Positions 10,226 to 20,078 of a DNA stretch of 64,000 bases are shown piece by piece. Source of the DNA: Deltaproteobacteria bacterium (lineage in GTDB: Bacteria > Myxococcota > Myxococcia > SLRQ01); NCBI GenBank assembly GCA_007130885.1, contig SLRQ01000025.1, positions 28,756 to 92,755 of the forward strand, given 5' to 3'. Every line of letters begins with the position of its first letter. Position 1 is the first letter of the stretch. The notes beneath the pieces are model-generated. The model was not told the DNA's origin. It made no database searches and was given only the letters and a program-made list of their open reading frames with translations. The translations under genes and the position numbers were made by a program.

Positions 10226-10292
10226 GCGGATGAGTCGCCGGCCGGCCGTTCGGTTCACCGAGACCGACGCGTGATGACCGCTCGCCTCGGCG

Positions 10293-10317
10293 GTTCGGTT
10301 CATCTAGTGAGCCGAAC
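10293..10317. repeat. Hairpin GTTCGGTTCA-tctag-TGAGCCGAAC (one G:U position), with a direct repeat of the left arm at 10248..10257
   Basis: Direct reading; intergenic between rlmD-like gene and divergent lipoprotein gene. Confidence 0.55.
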
Positions 10318-10469
10318 GATGGGATTCAGAAAGTGGGCTGGCCCGGAAGGAGGGAACGGTGTAGAACTTTCCCCGCTCTTTTGATCGCGGGAAGGACAAT
10401 GTTTGAGGTCCTGAACTCTTCGTTCAAGGACGCTTGGGAGTCGAGATGACGAAGACGAGAAGGTCTTGG

Positions 10470-11144
10470 ATGAAGAAACAGGTGCTCTTTGGTGCGGCGT
10501 TGTTCGTGCTGGTGGGGTGCGGCGAGGATATCAACGCGGGCAGCAATAGCTTGCAGGTGGAAGCCCATGCCCATACCGCCGGCACTCGGGCATCGAACTT
10601 CTTCGCGGTGCAGGTTAGAGAAGAGGCGACGGGGCGTGTTGTCTCTCACGCGGACGTTCGCGTGCGCGGCGCTGATGACAGCGAGTGGGAGTTCGATTAC
10701 TTGGGTGCATCCTGGGGTCCCATCTCCGGGGGGCTATACCTTTTGCAGGAGTTCGAGTGGCAGCCCGGCTGGCACCTGGAGATCGAGGTCGATGATGAGC
10801 ACTGGCTCGAGGTCTATCTAGACTGTCCCGGTATAACGAAGGTCTTCGAGCCGATCGCCAACACGGCCTACCGGCCCGAGGATGGAGATGCTCTCACCGT
10901 TCGCTGGGAGGATCTTTCCGGCAATAGCGCCGAAAGGGTCGAGATCAGCCTGAGCCGAAACGACAGGCTGATTGAGCTGGAAGGGGACCCGGGCAGGCAC
11001 GAGATCCCCGCCGCGCAGCTAGGCACGACAGGCAGCGAGCGGCTGGTCGTGGAGAGATTCACCGAGGTCGAGCTTCTGGGCGGCACGGGTGACTCGATGT
11101 TTTATGGCTCGTCGGAGCACGGCTTCGACTTCATGATCGAGTGA
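10470..11144 (+). CDS. Putative lipoprotein, unknown function
   Basis: MKKQVLFGAALFVLVGCGEDINAG lipobox; no recognised domain. Confidence 0.65.
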   Translation: MKKQVLFGAALFVLVGCGEDINAGSNSLQVEAHAHTAGTRASNFFAVQVREEATGRVVSHADVRVRGADDSEWEFDYLGASWGPISGGLYLLQEFEWQPGWHLEIEVDDEHWLEVYLDCPGITKVFEPIANTAYRPEDGDALTVRWEDLSGNSAERVEISLSRNDRLIELEGDPGRHEIPAAQLGTTGSERLVVERFTEVELLGGTGDSMFYGSSEHGFDFMIE

Positions 11145-11160
11145 GCGACAGCGAGTGGGA

Positions 11161-11871
11161 CTATTTTGGTGACGCAATAACCGGGTCCCACTCCAACGGG
11201 CGCTTCTCCAGGCGAGCGCCTTCGAGCTTACGGCGTGTCGTCTCGGTGGCGCCTTCGGCGGTCAGGACCTCGAGTCCTTCCGGAAGCAGGCTGTCCGGAA
11301 CTATCATCTCTCGCGTAGCGCCGTCATCCATCTCCAAGGTCATTTGGTACTCGATCTCCTGCTCGCCGGCACGCCCTCCCACGGTGGGAAGGCGCCTGTG
11401 ACTGATGCTGGTGACCGTTGCGCTCCACTCCGCGGTGTAGCGATTCAGCAGGCGCGGCAATAGTCGGGGCGGCTGTCTGTCCGGATCATCCACCGAAGGA
11501 TCGGGCTCCAGCCCTTCCTCCGTTATGGGAGTTGGGTTCCACGCTAGGTTGTCCTTTCGAAGGTAGACTCCTACCTCGAGCTCATCGGCGACGTGCGATG
11601 AGACTCGTTTGTCTCGAGGCATTCCATCATGCGTGATAACCAAAACTCTGGTGCCATCCGGAGGCGCCACAACGACTGCTTGATAGGCCTCTAGGTATCG
11701 GTTGAAAATGGGGGAAAGCAGCATCATCAGCAGGCACAACCCGATGAGAAATGCCACGAAGCGGTACTGTCCGAATCTCATCTCCCTCGTGCTGCGGATG
11801 AGGTCGTCGTCGCTGTCGCCTCCGGCGGGTTCAGTGCCGGTCCCTTTTCCTTCGATCTCGTTCTCGCTCAT
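11161..11871 (-). CDS. Hypothetical single-TM protein
   Basis: Start MSENEIEGKGTG; TM segment YRFVAFLIGLCLLMMLLSPIF; the longer upstream ORF extension overlaps the divergent gene and is unlikely. Confidence 0.6.
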   Translation of the reverse strand: MSENEIEGKGTGTEPAGGDSDDDLIRSTREMRFGQYRFVAFLIGLCLLMMLLSPIFNRYLEAYQAVVVAPPDGTRVLVITHDGMPRDKRVSSHVADELEVGVYLRKDNLAWNPTPITEEGLEPDPSVDDPDRQPPRLLPRLLNRYTAEWSATVTSISHRRLPTVGGRAGEQEIEYQMTLEMDDGATREMIVPDSLLPEGLEVLTAEGATETTRRKLEGARLEKRPLEWDPVIASPK

Positions 11872-11998
11872 CATCGGGAGAATATAACAACAGGGCCTTG
11901 CAGCGCACGCCGACATGAATTGGTAACGATCCCTGTGGTAAAGCGGAAGTTGGACCCCAGCTTGAGCGATGGCACACGCCTGTGGCATACCGGATCTC

Positions 11999-13528
11999 AT
12001 GAACGCACGATCCGCACTCGATTTTGTTGCGATCCAAGGTCTCGTCCTCTGTGTCTGGTTGGTCGCGTGCGCGACTACACCGGAAGTTCGAGAGGATCCG
12101 CCTCGCGGGCCGGACCTGCAATTGGAGGAAATGGTCGCATTGTTCGAGCGTATCGAGGAGGGCGTCTTGCGGCAGGACATCGGCGCCCTGCAGCAGGAGC
12201 TCGAGGAAGAAGCGTCGGATGGCGAATGGTGGGCCGTGGTCAGGGCCGGGTTGGCTCGCATTCCGACCGACCCCGAGTTGGCGTGGGAACGGCTTCGTGA
12301 GGTCACGGTCGCCTCCTCGGGTACCGTCTCGGCGTACTGGGCCTGGCTTGGGATGGCCGATATTTCGCTTAAATGGGGCATGCACGGTCAGGCCCGCAAC
12401 AACATCGAACAGGCTCTGCGAATAGCGGATGACAGCCTTCCAGCGGTTGCCCGTCTAGGTCTCCTGGCTCTCGATGAGGGCAACGAGGAGCAGGGTGTCG
12501 AACTGCTGGGGGAGATAGCTTCGACGGAGCTGGGGAGAATGGTGTCTCCGCGAGGGGTAGTTGCTCTTGCGCGTGTTCAGGTAGGCCGTGGTCGGGGTGA
12601 AGACGCCGCGGTCTTGCTGGATTCCATTTTGGAGCATTACCCGTATAGGGTCGCTGCGCTGGATCTGCGGGCAAGCATTGCGAGGGAAGAGGGAAACATC
12701 GAGGAAGCGGAAGTCCACTTGAGCAGAGCTGTAGAAGCCGCGCCCACGGTCCCGAACCTAGCTGAACGGCTCGCCGAAATTCGAGAGGAGCTGGATGATC
12801 TGCCCGGAGCGTTGGATGCCCGGCGGATCACCGCGGTGAAGCGAGCGGATGATACGGAAGCCTGGCGCAAGATGGCGGATGTCGCTCGCGCGGCGGAAGA
12901 CGCCTCCGCCGAGGAGGAAGCGCTGAAGGCCGTCATTCGCCTCGATGAGGATGCCGACGCCTATCGCCGGATGGCACGCCTGCGGACGGAATCCGAGGAT
13001 AAGGAAGGTGCCAAGGAGGCATGGAGCAGGCTACTGGATCTCGATGATGACCCGATGGCACGTATAGCTCGTGCGCGCCTCTATCTCGAAGCGAACGATC
13101 CGAGGATGGCGATAGGCGACTTGAGGCGGGCCTTGGAAGTAGAGGGTGAAGGCGAGGACGATTCGGAGACCAAGACCCACCCCGATATCGGTGATGAAGC
13201 TTCCAGCCTTCTAGAAACGGTCTCATCCATGGTAGGCCTGCCTTCGCAGCCCGTTTCCGGAAGAACCCCGGACGGAGTGTACAGGTCAATCAGCCGAGTG
13301 GTCGAGAGGGCATACAGAAAGCGCTTGGAGGATGTGCCTGCTCTTGGCGGAACCTATTCGGTTCGAGTGATTGTGTCCGGTCACTCGGTCATCGATGCGG
13401 AGATCGTCGATAACAGTCTTGGGGATCCGAAGCTCGAGGCACTGATCTACTGGACGATTCATGACGCCCGTTTTCCGCACGTGGACTCACCCACGGAGTA
13501 CACGTTGCCGTACACTCTATCGCGATGA
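11999..13528 (+). CDS. TPR-repeat lipoprotein with TonB/AgmX-like C-terminal domain
   Basis: MNARSALDFVAIQGLVLCVWLVACATT lipobox; TPR-like repeats; C-terminus YSVRVIVSGHSVIDAEIVDNSLGDPKLEALIYWTIHDARFP. Confidence 0.75.
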   Translation: MNARSALDFVAIQGLVLCVWLVACATTPEVREDPPRGPDLQLEEMVALFERIEEGVLRQDIGALQQELEEEASDGEWWAVVRAGLARIPTDPELAWERLREVTVASSGTVSAYWAWLGMADISLKWGMHGQARNNIEQALRIADDSLPAVARLGLLALDEGNEEQGVELLGEIASTELGRMVSPRGVVALARVQVGRGRGEDAAVLLDSILEHYPYRVAALDLRASIAREEGNIEEAEVHLSRAVEAAPTVPNLAERLAEIREELDDLPGALDARRITAVKRADDTEAWRKMADVARAAEDASAEEEALKAVIRLDEDADAYRRMARLRTESEDKEGAKEAWSRLLDLDDDPMARIARARLYLEANDPRMAIGDLRRALEVEGEGEDDSETKTHPDIGDEASSLLETVSSMVGLPSQPVSGRTPDGVYRSISRVVERAYRKRLEDVPALGGTYSVRVIVSGHSVIDAEIVDNSLGDPKLEALIYWTIHDARFPHVDSPTEYTLPYTLSR

Positions 13529-14730
13529 AAAGCTCATACGGTCCTGTGAAGACGGGCGCCGACGTTCTGATCAAGGAGAACCTCGCGAGGGTGGCCGGAA
13601 AAAGGGTAGGGCTGGTTTGCAACCAATCATCGGTTGAAAGCTCGCGGCTCGTCCATTTGGCGGACCTCCTTATGGAGGCTGATGACGTCGACCTGGCTTG
13701 CTTGTTCGCGCCGGAGCATGGCGTGCGCGGAGAAGCCCAGGACATGGATCTCGTGAAGGACTGCATCGATCGCGATACGGGAGTGCCGGTTCATAGCTTG
13801 TACGGACGGGACTTCGACTCGTTGACTCCATCTTCGGCTGCTATCGATGACTTGGACGTATTGGTTGTGGACGTACAGGACGTAGGTGCTCGCTACTACA
13901 CTTTCGCGGCCACGATGGCGCTTTGCATGAAAGCCGCGGCGGCGGCCGGTGTGAAGCTGATCGTGCTCGATAGGCCCAACCCGCTCGGAGGTGATGCCGT
14001 CGAGGGTCCGCTCGTCGAGCCGGGCTATGAGAGCTTCGTCGGTCTCTACCCGGTACCGGTCAGGCACGGAATGACAGTGGGAGAGCTTGCGGGTTGGTAC
14101 AACGATCGGGAGGGCCTGGGCTGCGATCTGGAAGTAGTGGCCATGGAGGGCTGGCAGCGCTCGATGAGCTTCGAGCAGACCGGTCTAGTGTGGGTGCATC
14201 CGTCCCCAAACATGCCCACCGTGGATACGGCCTTCGTCTATCCCGGGATGTGTCTTGTAGAGGGCACTCTTCTATCGGAGGGCCGGGGGACCACTCGTCC
14301 CTTCGAGCAGGCCGGCGCTCCGTTCGTGCACCCCGAGAAGCTGGCTGCCCGTTTGACGGAGCTTGTTGAAGCTTGGGGCTTGGGAGGAGTCCAGTTTCGG
14401 CCTTGTGCCTTCAGGCCGATGTTTCAAAAGCACGCCGGTTTCGTATGCGGCGGCGTGTTCTTGCACGTGCGCGACCAAAAGGAGCTGCGTCCCTGGGCTG
14501 TTGGGGTGGCGTTCGTCGAGGCCGTCAGGGACCTATGGCCGGAAGAGCTCAAATGGCGAACCGAGCCATACGAGTTCGTTGGTGATCGTCCGGCTTTGGA
14601 CCTTCTCCTCGGCTCGTCGACCATCAGGGAGCGATGGGAGAAAGGAGGTTCCGCATTGGGCCTGGTCGAGGAAGCAGGAGCGGCGGCCGCCACCTTCGAG
14701 AGGGAGCGAGAGCCTTACCTTCTTTATTGA
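13525..14730 (+). CDS. DUF1343-family protein (NamZ-like exo-beta-N-acetylmuramidase)
   Basis: GKRVGLVCNQSSV, LFAPEHGVRGEAQ, VLVVDVQDVGARYYTFAATM, VLDRPNPLGGDAVEGPL, EGTLLSEGRGTTRPFEQAGAP. Confidence 0.9.
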   Translation: MKSSYGPVKTGADVLIKENLARVAGKRVGLVCNQSSVESSRLVHLADLLMEADDVDLACLFAPEHGVRGEAQDMDLVKDCIDRDTGVPVHSLYGRDFDSLTPSSAAIDDLDVLVVDVQDVGARYYTFAATMALCMKAAAAAGVKLIVLDRPNPLGGDAVEGPLVEPGYESFVGLYPVPVRHGMTVGELAGWYNDREGLGCDLEVVAMEGWQRSMSFEQTGLVWVHPSPNMPTVDTAFVYPGMCLVEGTLLSEGRGTTRPFEQAGAPFVHPEKLAARLTELVEAWGLGGVQFRPCAFRPMFQKHAGFVCGGVFLHVRDQKELRPWAVGVAFVEAVRDLWPEELKWRTEPYEFVGDRPALDLLLGSSTIRERWEKGGSALGLVEEAGAAAATFEREREPYLLY

Positions 14731-15311
14731 CGAAACCAGCCCTCCCGCTCACAGGCCTCCGCCACTTCTTGCGGAACCCACCCACGGACCGATTCGCCTT
14801 GCCTCAAGCGATCTCTAATCCATGACGACGACACATCCGGGATTTGTGGGCCGGGGCCCTCCGCCGGTGCTCCGGCACGGTTGATGACTATCAGGCGAAC
14901 CATCTCTCGAAGGCGGTCGGCTTCTTTCCATCTGTCGAGCTCGCCCACCAGGTCGCTTCCAATCACGAGAGCGAAGCTGTTTTGGGAATTCTCCGCCATA
15001 AGCCGAGCAATCGTGTCCACAGTCCAGCTTGCTCCGCCTTCGATTCTAGCCTCTATATCGCTGACGCGGGCTCTCTCCCCAAACAGATCCGCGACCATAC
15101 CGCACATGAGATAGCGAGCTTCGTATGGAGCAAGCTTCTTGCCGAAGGGGTGCTTGCAGGTGGGAACCATCCACACCTCGTCGATCGGCTCGGTTGCCAG
15201 CACGTGAGCCACGACATAGACGTGCCCCATGTGTGGCGGGTTGAAGGATCCCCCGAAGACAGCCACTCGTTTTTGACCTGACGACCCCGCTGTAGCCATC
15301 CGATTCCACAC
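14724..15311 (-). CDS. nadD: Nicotinate-nucleotide adenylyltransferase
   Basis: VAVFGGSFNPPHMGHVYVVAHVL ... VIGSDLVGELDRWKEADRL ... SSSWIRDRLRQGESVRGWVPQEV. Confidence 0.93.
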   Translation of the reverse strand: MWNRMATAGSSGQKRVAVFGGSFNPPHMGHVYVVAHVLATEPIDEVWMVPTCKHPFGKKLAPYEARYLMCGMVADLFGERARVSDIEARIEGGASWTVDTIARLMAENSQNSFALVIGSDLVGELDRWKEADRLREMVRLIVINRAGAPAEGPGPQIPDVSSSWIRDRLRQGESVRGWVPQEVAEACEREGWFRQ

Positions 15312-15323
15312 CTCTTGCTCTAG

Positions 15324-16175
15324 TTATTGTTTGCCGCTCACCACCAATGCCGCGCGATCGTTGAGTGTCCTGTATAGCAACCGAGCCTCCGGAGAGACTC
15401 CTTCCAAAGCTTCCAAGTGGCGCCGGATTACATCTTCATCACCTCTTGCCACCGGGCCGGTCATTGCCTTGGCGGGGCTGCCGGAGCGAGCCAGGTTGTT
15501 CAGCGTGCTTCGAGCTAGTCCCACCAGCCCCTCCAGGGCTGCTCCTCGCTCGAGGCCGGCGGCTTCGGCGGTTTGAGCGGCGGTATCCAGCAGAGCGACC
15601 AGCCCACCGGCCGACAGGACTGCCGCGGCGTGATAAAGCGCCCGGGCATCCGAAGCGGAGACGCCGGGTCGGGGCGACAGGGATACGGGTTTCGAGCCGA
15701 GCGCGCGGGCGAGCCGAGAAAGACGGCGGACCATGGCCTGGTTTCCGTCGATCAGCGCCAACGCGCCAGAAAAGAGCTCGTGAGCCGTTTTGGGATCGGC
15801 GAACGAGCGAAGCACGTGTAGCGAGCCTATCTCCGCGCCGGCCTCGGCCGCGGCGGACAAAGGGGAGAGGTCCAGGCACCCAGAGCAGTGAACGACGGCT
15901 TGGCCTTTGCCCACCAGACCTTCACGTACTAGGCCGGCGCAGACGGCGGATACGGCTTGGTCGGCGACCGGCAGAAAGACCCAGTCGGCGTGTGAGATTG
16001 CGCTCGGCGGCCTTCCCGATGAAACCTTCATCCCGGTTATTCGCCGAGCGCGCCGGGCGGATGTCGCGGAGCGAGACCACGCGCCGAGAACCTCCAGGCC
16101 CGCGCTTGGAAGCAGCTTCAATAGGCCGCACCCCAGCCTGCCGGCTCCGACGACGAAGGCTTTTTTCGGCGGCAT
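15324..16175 (-). CDS. Rossmann-like / DUF2520 domain protein
   Basis: KKAFVVGAGRLGCGLLKLLPSAGLEVLGAWSRS; DWVFLPVADQAVSAVCAGL; VVHCSGCLDLSPLSAAAEAGAEIGSLHVLRSFADPKTA. Confidence 0.8.
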   Translation of the reverse strand: MPPKKAFVVGAGRLGCGLLKLLPSAGLEVLGAWSRSATSARRARRITGMKVSSGRPPSAISHADWVFLPVADQAVSAVCAGLVREGLVGKGQAVVHCSGCLDLSPLSAAAEAGAEIGSLHVLRSFADPKTAHELFSGALALIDGNQAMVRRLSRLARALGSKPVSLSPRPGVSASDARALYHAAAVLSAGGLVALLDTAAQTAEAAGLERGAALEGLVGLARSTLNNLARSGSPAKAMTGPVARGDEDVIRRHLEALEGVSPEARLLYRTLNDRAALVVSGKQ

Positions 16176-18718
16176 TATCTCTCTCCGTTCGCGCTGCCGC
16201 CGCCGGCTTTCTCGAAGACTATCTTGTCGTTCGAGAGGCGCAGAGCAATGGAGTCGCCGGCCACCAGCTCGCCGGAAAGAATTCTCTCCGCTATGGGAGC
16301 CTCGATAAGCCTCTGAAGGGTCTGCCGTAGCGGCCTGGCGCCGAGGCTGGGATCGAACCCGCCGTTGTCTATGAGATGCTCGATTACATCTTTCGACGCT
16401 CGATAGCTTATGCGCTTCTCCGAGGTCAGGGTACGGCTAGAGTCTTCCAGCAGCAGCTCGGCTATCTCGGCTACCTGATCTCTGGTCAGCGGCTGGAATA
16501 CCAGGCGCTCTTCGATGCGGTTCCAAAGCTCTGGTGAAAGAGCGTCCCTGGCTACATCGATTACCCTTTCCACACGGTCATCGGAGGCCATGGGGTCGAG
16601 ATGGGCGGAGTCGGAGTTATTTCCACCGGTCGTGAAGCCCATCGGTGACCTGGAGCCACCCTCAAAGGCCTCCGAGCCGAGGTTGGTGGTCATGATTATC
16701 ACTGTGTTGGCGAAAGTGACCTGTCTTCCGCGGCCATCGGTCAGGTGCCCCTCATCGAGGATCTGAAGAAGAAGCTGCAAGACCTCTCTGTGCGCTTTCT
16801 CGATCTCATCCAGCAGGACCACCGCGAAAGGCCGGCGGCGCACGGCTTCAGTGAGTTGGCCGCCATCGCCATAGCCCACGTAACCGGGAGGTGCGCCGAT
16901 GAGCCTGGCGGAGGTGTTGGACTCTCCGAACTCGCTCATGTCGAGGCGAATCAGGGCGTCGCCGGACTCGAAGAGGATCTTCGCCAACGCCTTGGCTGTC
17001 TCGGTCTTTCCAACTCCTGTCGGACCCATGAGCAGAAAGGACCCCATGGGTCGCCTGCTGTCGAAGCCCGCATAGTTGCGCCGAACCGTTCGCGCGATTG
17101 CCTGGACCGCGTGATGGTGCCCCACGATTCGTTCCGCGAGCTTGTCCTCCATATTGAGGAACCGCTCTCGGTCCGTCATGAGCAGCCTCTCCTCGGGCAC
17201 GGAGGCGAGCTTTGAAATCACTCGCGCTATGTCAGCCGCGTCTATGATGTCGCGGTCTTCGCGGCTTGCCCTGGAACCTGCCAGATCGATTATGCCGATG
17301 GCCTTGTCTGGAAGACAGCGGTCGGTGATGTATCGCTCGGAGAGGCTGACGGCCGCTTGCAGCGCTTCGGGAAGATACTCGACCTCGTGATGCTCCGAGT
17401 AGCGTTCGACGAGCCCTTCCAAGATGCAACAGGTTTCGGGGATGCCAGGCTCCGCCACCAGCACCGGGCTGAAGCGCCTTTCGAGGGCGAGGTCCTGTTC
17501 GATGAACTTCCTGTACTCGTCGTGCGTGGTGGCCCCCACACAAGGAAACTCACCTCTTGCCAGCGAGGCTTTCAGCTCGTTTGCCGCGTCTTGAGGACCT
17601 TCGCCGGTAGCGCCGGCGCCGATCATGGTGTGCATCTCATCGATGAACACGATAATGCGGCCTCTTGCTTTTCGAACTTCGTCCTTGATGCCGCCGAGCT
17701 TCTCGCTGAACGAGCCGCGAAGATGTGTGCCGGCCAGGATGGAGGCCATGTCGAGCTCGATGACCAGCCTGTCGCCGAGCTTGTGACCTCTCTGCCGCAG
17801 AGCCAGCAGTCTTTGTGCAAGACCTTCTACTATCGCGGTCTTGCCCACACCCGGCTCACCTACGAGAACGGGGTTGTTGGCCTTGCGCTTTCCTAGGACG
17901 TCGATGATCTCCTCGATCTCGTGCTCTCTACCGATGAGGGGATCGAAGCCTCCCTCGAATGCAAGCTCGGTAAGATTCCGCCCCATACCGGCGAGCCATG
18001 GGTATTCTTCCGGGTCGAGTCGATACCACGGCATCGGCGAAACATGATGTGCCTTCGTCGGTAGGGGTTCCCTCTTATCCGCTGTTTCCCCCTCATCCGG
18101 CTTGCTGGTCGGCCGAGTAGGCTCGTTGGTCCGCTCGATGATTTCTTCCGATTCTTCAGGGCCCGCGGTCTCCTTGCTCTCGAGGGTCGAGCGAGGGGAG
18201 GCGCCTGGTTGAGGCTGCCTTGTAGGCGGGAGAGCAGTGTCGAGGATTCGCCGAGTACTACTTGCGGTTTTCCTGGCCGTGTCCCGTACAAAGGTGGCTT
18301 CCCGAACTCTCCGGGGCATGTTGCCGGTCAGGTAGCTCATGGCTTGGTTTCGTATGGCCACCAGGTCTATTCCGGTTCCCTGCAGCAGGCGAAAAGCCGT
18401 GACTTCCCTCGAACGAAGCACCGCTACGAGTAAGTGCAGGCACTCGACCTCACGCATGTTCGCCTGGGATGCCAACGTGCGCGCCCGGTTGATGAGAGTA
18501 TCGAGCATCTCCTGGCTTTCATGCTCGACTCTTTCGATTCGTTCAAGGATTCCGTCCTCGGATAAACCCCTGTCTCGCAGAAGCACCTGTGCCCGGTTCG
18601 GCACGGTAAACAAAGCCAGCAGAACATGGGTTGATGAGCATGGCTGGTCCGCGGCCTGCGCCATATCCTGCGCTTCCACGAGGACCTGTGTTAGATCGTG
18701 GCTGGCGTTGGTTCTCAT
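16175..18718 (-). CDS. clpC: ATP-dependent Clp protease ATP-binding subunit (ClpA/ClpC type)
   Basis: Two AAA+ modules (GEPGVGKTAIVEGLA; GPTGVGKTETAKALA), Clp_N-like N-terminus, SPMGFTTGG resembles a ClpP-docking tripeptide loop. Confidence 0.9.
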   Translation of the reverse strand: MRTNASHDLTQVLVEAQDMAQAADQPCSSTHVLLALFTVPNRAQVLLRDRGLSEDGILERIERVEHESQEMLDTLINRARTLASQANMREVECLHLLVAVLRSREVTAFRLLQGTGIDLVAIRNQAMSYLTGNMPRRVREATFVRDTARKTASSTRRILDTALPPTRQPQPGASPRSTLESKETAGPEESEEIIERTNEPTRPTSKPDEGETADKREPLPTKAHHVSPMPWYRLDPEEYPWLAGMGRNLTELAFEGGFDPLIGREHEIEEIIDVLGKRKANNPVLVGEPGVGKTAIVEGLAQRLLALRQRGHKLGDRLVIELDMASILAGTHLRGSFSEKLGGIKDEVRKARGRIIVFIDEMHTMIGAGATGEGPQDAANELKASLARGEFPCVGATTHDEYRKFIEQDLALERRFSPVLVAEPGIPETCCILEGLVERYSEHHEVEYLPEALQAAVSLSERYITDRCLPDKAIGIIDLAGSRASREDRDIIDAADIARVISKLASVPEERLLMTDRERFLNMEDKLAERIVGHHHAVQAIARTVRRNYAGFDSRRPMGSFLLMGPTGVGKTETAKALAKILFESGDALIRLDMSEFGESNTSARLIGAPPGYVGYGDGGQLTEAVRRRPFAVVLLDEIEKAHREVLQLLLQILDEGHLTDGRGRQVTFANTVIIMTTNLGSEAFEGGSRSPMGFTTGGNNSDSAHLDPMASDDRVERVIDVARDALSPELWNRIEERLVFQPLTRDQVAEIAELLLEDSSRTLTSEKRISYRASKDVIEHLIDNGGFDPSLGARPLRQTLQRLIEAPIAERILSGELVAGDSIALRLSNDKIVFEKAGGGSANGER

Positions 18719-18852
18719 GAGTCAGGTGAGATGTGTCTCTCGAGGCCGGATCTGCCGGTCGAGACGTTGCTTCGAAGCGGAACCCTGCATGACGAGGCGA
18801 TCACGTTTGAACGCTGCGGAGTATGGCACAGGGGATCTTGAGCAGCAATGCG

Positions 18853-19974
18853 CTAATCGAGACCGCGTTCGATCAAATCTTCTTCATCCCAACCCAGGTA
18901 ATGGCCTATCTCATGAAGAAGCGTAATCTCGATTTGCTCGACCAACTCTTCTTTTGTGCGGCAAGCCCGTTCTAGGTTTCTCTGATAGAGCACCACCGAG
19001 GCCGGGAACTCCGCCCAAGGATCGAATCCTTGCTGCTCGCGAAGCGAGTGACCCCGGAATAGGCCTAGTACTGTGGGGGGAAGTGGAGGCTTCTCATCCA
19101 AGAGATCATCTTCCGTTGGAATTGCCTCGCAGGTAATGGCGAGGTTTTTCATTTTGGAGCGGACTTTCTCGGGAATACGCTCGAGCGCTTCCTCGACCAC
19201 GTGGTCGAACTCCTCGTCGGTCAGAGTGATTGGGGGCGGAAAGCGCTCCGCATCGATGCGAGAGGCTTGCTTGAACCTTCGGTCGGCCTCGTCGAGATGA
19301 CCGGCCCTCTCTTCGACGAGGCCCATATGCCAATGCGCCAGCGCCAGGTTCGGATCCAAAGCCAACGCTCTTAGCAATGACTCCCGCGCCTCTTCGAGAC
19401 GCACCAGGTCGAAAAGAGCTATGCCGATTTGAAGGTGGGCTGTCGGGCTGGCGGGCATATTGCGAGCGGCCGATGAGTACACATCCAGCGCCTGCTCCGC
19501 TTCCCCAAGTTCCAATAAAGCATGCCCCTTCGCGAGCATAAACTCTGCTTGCAAGTCTTCGTCACCTTGGCCGGCGGCGATATCCAGTCCGCGGCCGGCA
19601 AGTACGCGGACCTCTTCCAGTCCCTCCGGGTGTGTTGTGTAATCGAGAATGAGATGGCAGGCGTCTATCAAGATCTCGGGATCATCGGGTGAGCGGGCCA
19701 GCGCTTCGTGATATTCTCTATCAGCTCCGTTGTAGTCCCCCATCTCGGAGAGGACGGCGGCCAGATAATGGTGTGCCACAGCCGAGTCGGGCGCGATCTC
19801 GACGGCTTTGTATGCGGCAAAGCGAGCCTTCTCGATGTCGCCGTTTTCAAGCGCGTCGGCGGCGAGGTCGAGCGCCTCGTCGAGGCTATCGGGTTCTTTG
19901 TGTTCAGCCATCTGCTCGTCCGCGGCAGGTGGACGGATAGTTGTATGTTCGGTTGGGGCGCTGGCTTCATACAT
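18853..19974 (-). CDS. TPR protein fused to C-terminal zincin-type metallopeptidase domain (PF06262-like)
   Basis: TPR repeats followed by ITLTDEEFDHVVEEALERIPEKVRSKMKNLAITCE...EQIEITLLHEIGHYLGWDEEDLIERGLD; exact start uncertain. Confidence 0.8.
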   Translation of the reverse strand: MYEASAPTEHTTIRPPAADEQMAEHKEPDSLDEALDLAADALENGDIEKARFAAYKAVEIAPDSAVAHHYLAAVLSEMGDYNGADREYHEALARSPDDPEILIDACHLILDYTTHPEGLEEVRVLAGRGLDIAAGQGDEDLQAEFMLAKGHALLELGEAEQALDVYSSAARNMPASPTAHLQIGIALFDLVRLEEARESLLRALALDPNLALAHWHMGLVEERAGHLDEADRRFKQASRIDAERFPPPITLTDEEFDHVVEEALERIPEKVRSKMKNLAITCEAIPTEDDLLDEKPPLPPTVLGLFRGHSLREQQGFDPWAEFPASVVLYQRNLERACRTKEELVEQIEITLLHEIGHYLGWDEEDLIERGLD

Positions 19975-20078
19975 GCAGCTAACACACAAGGTGATGTGGT
20001 GCTAGCTTTGCCGCCGCCAGGTTAGAGGCAGGTAATTAATCGAGACCGTGCACGGCGGCTCGGTGGTGGCGGGCAGGG

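Noticed and set aside
11161-12381. 406-aa version of the minus-strand membrane protein
   Set aside because: The N-terminal ~170 aa overlap the divergent TPR lipoprotein gene; the internal MSENEIEG start gives a coherent single-TM protein.
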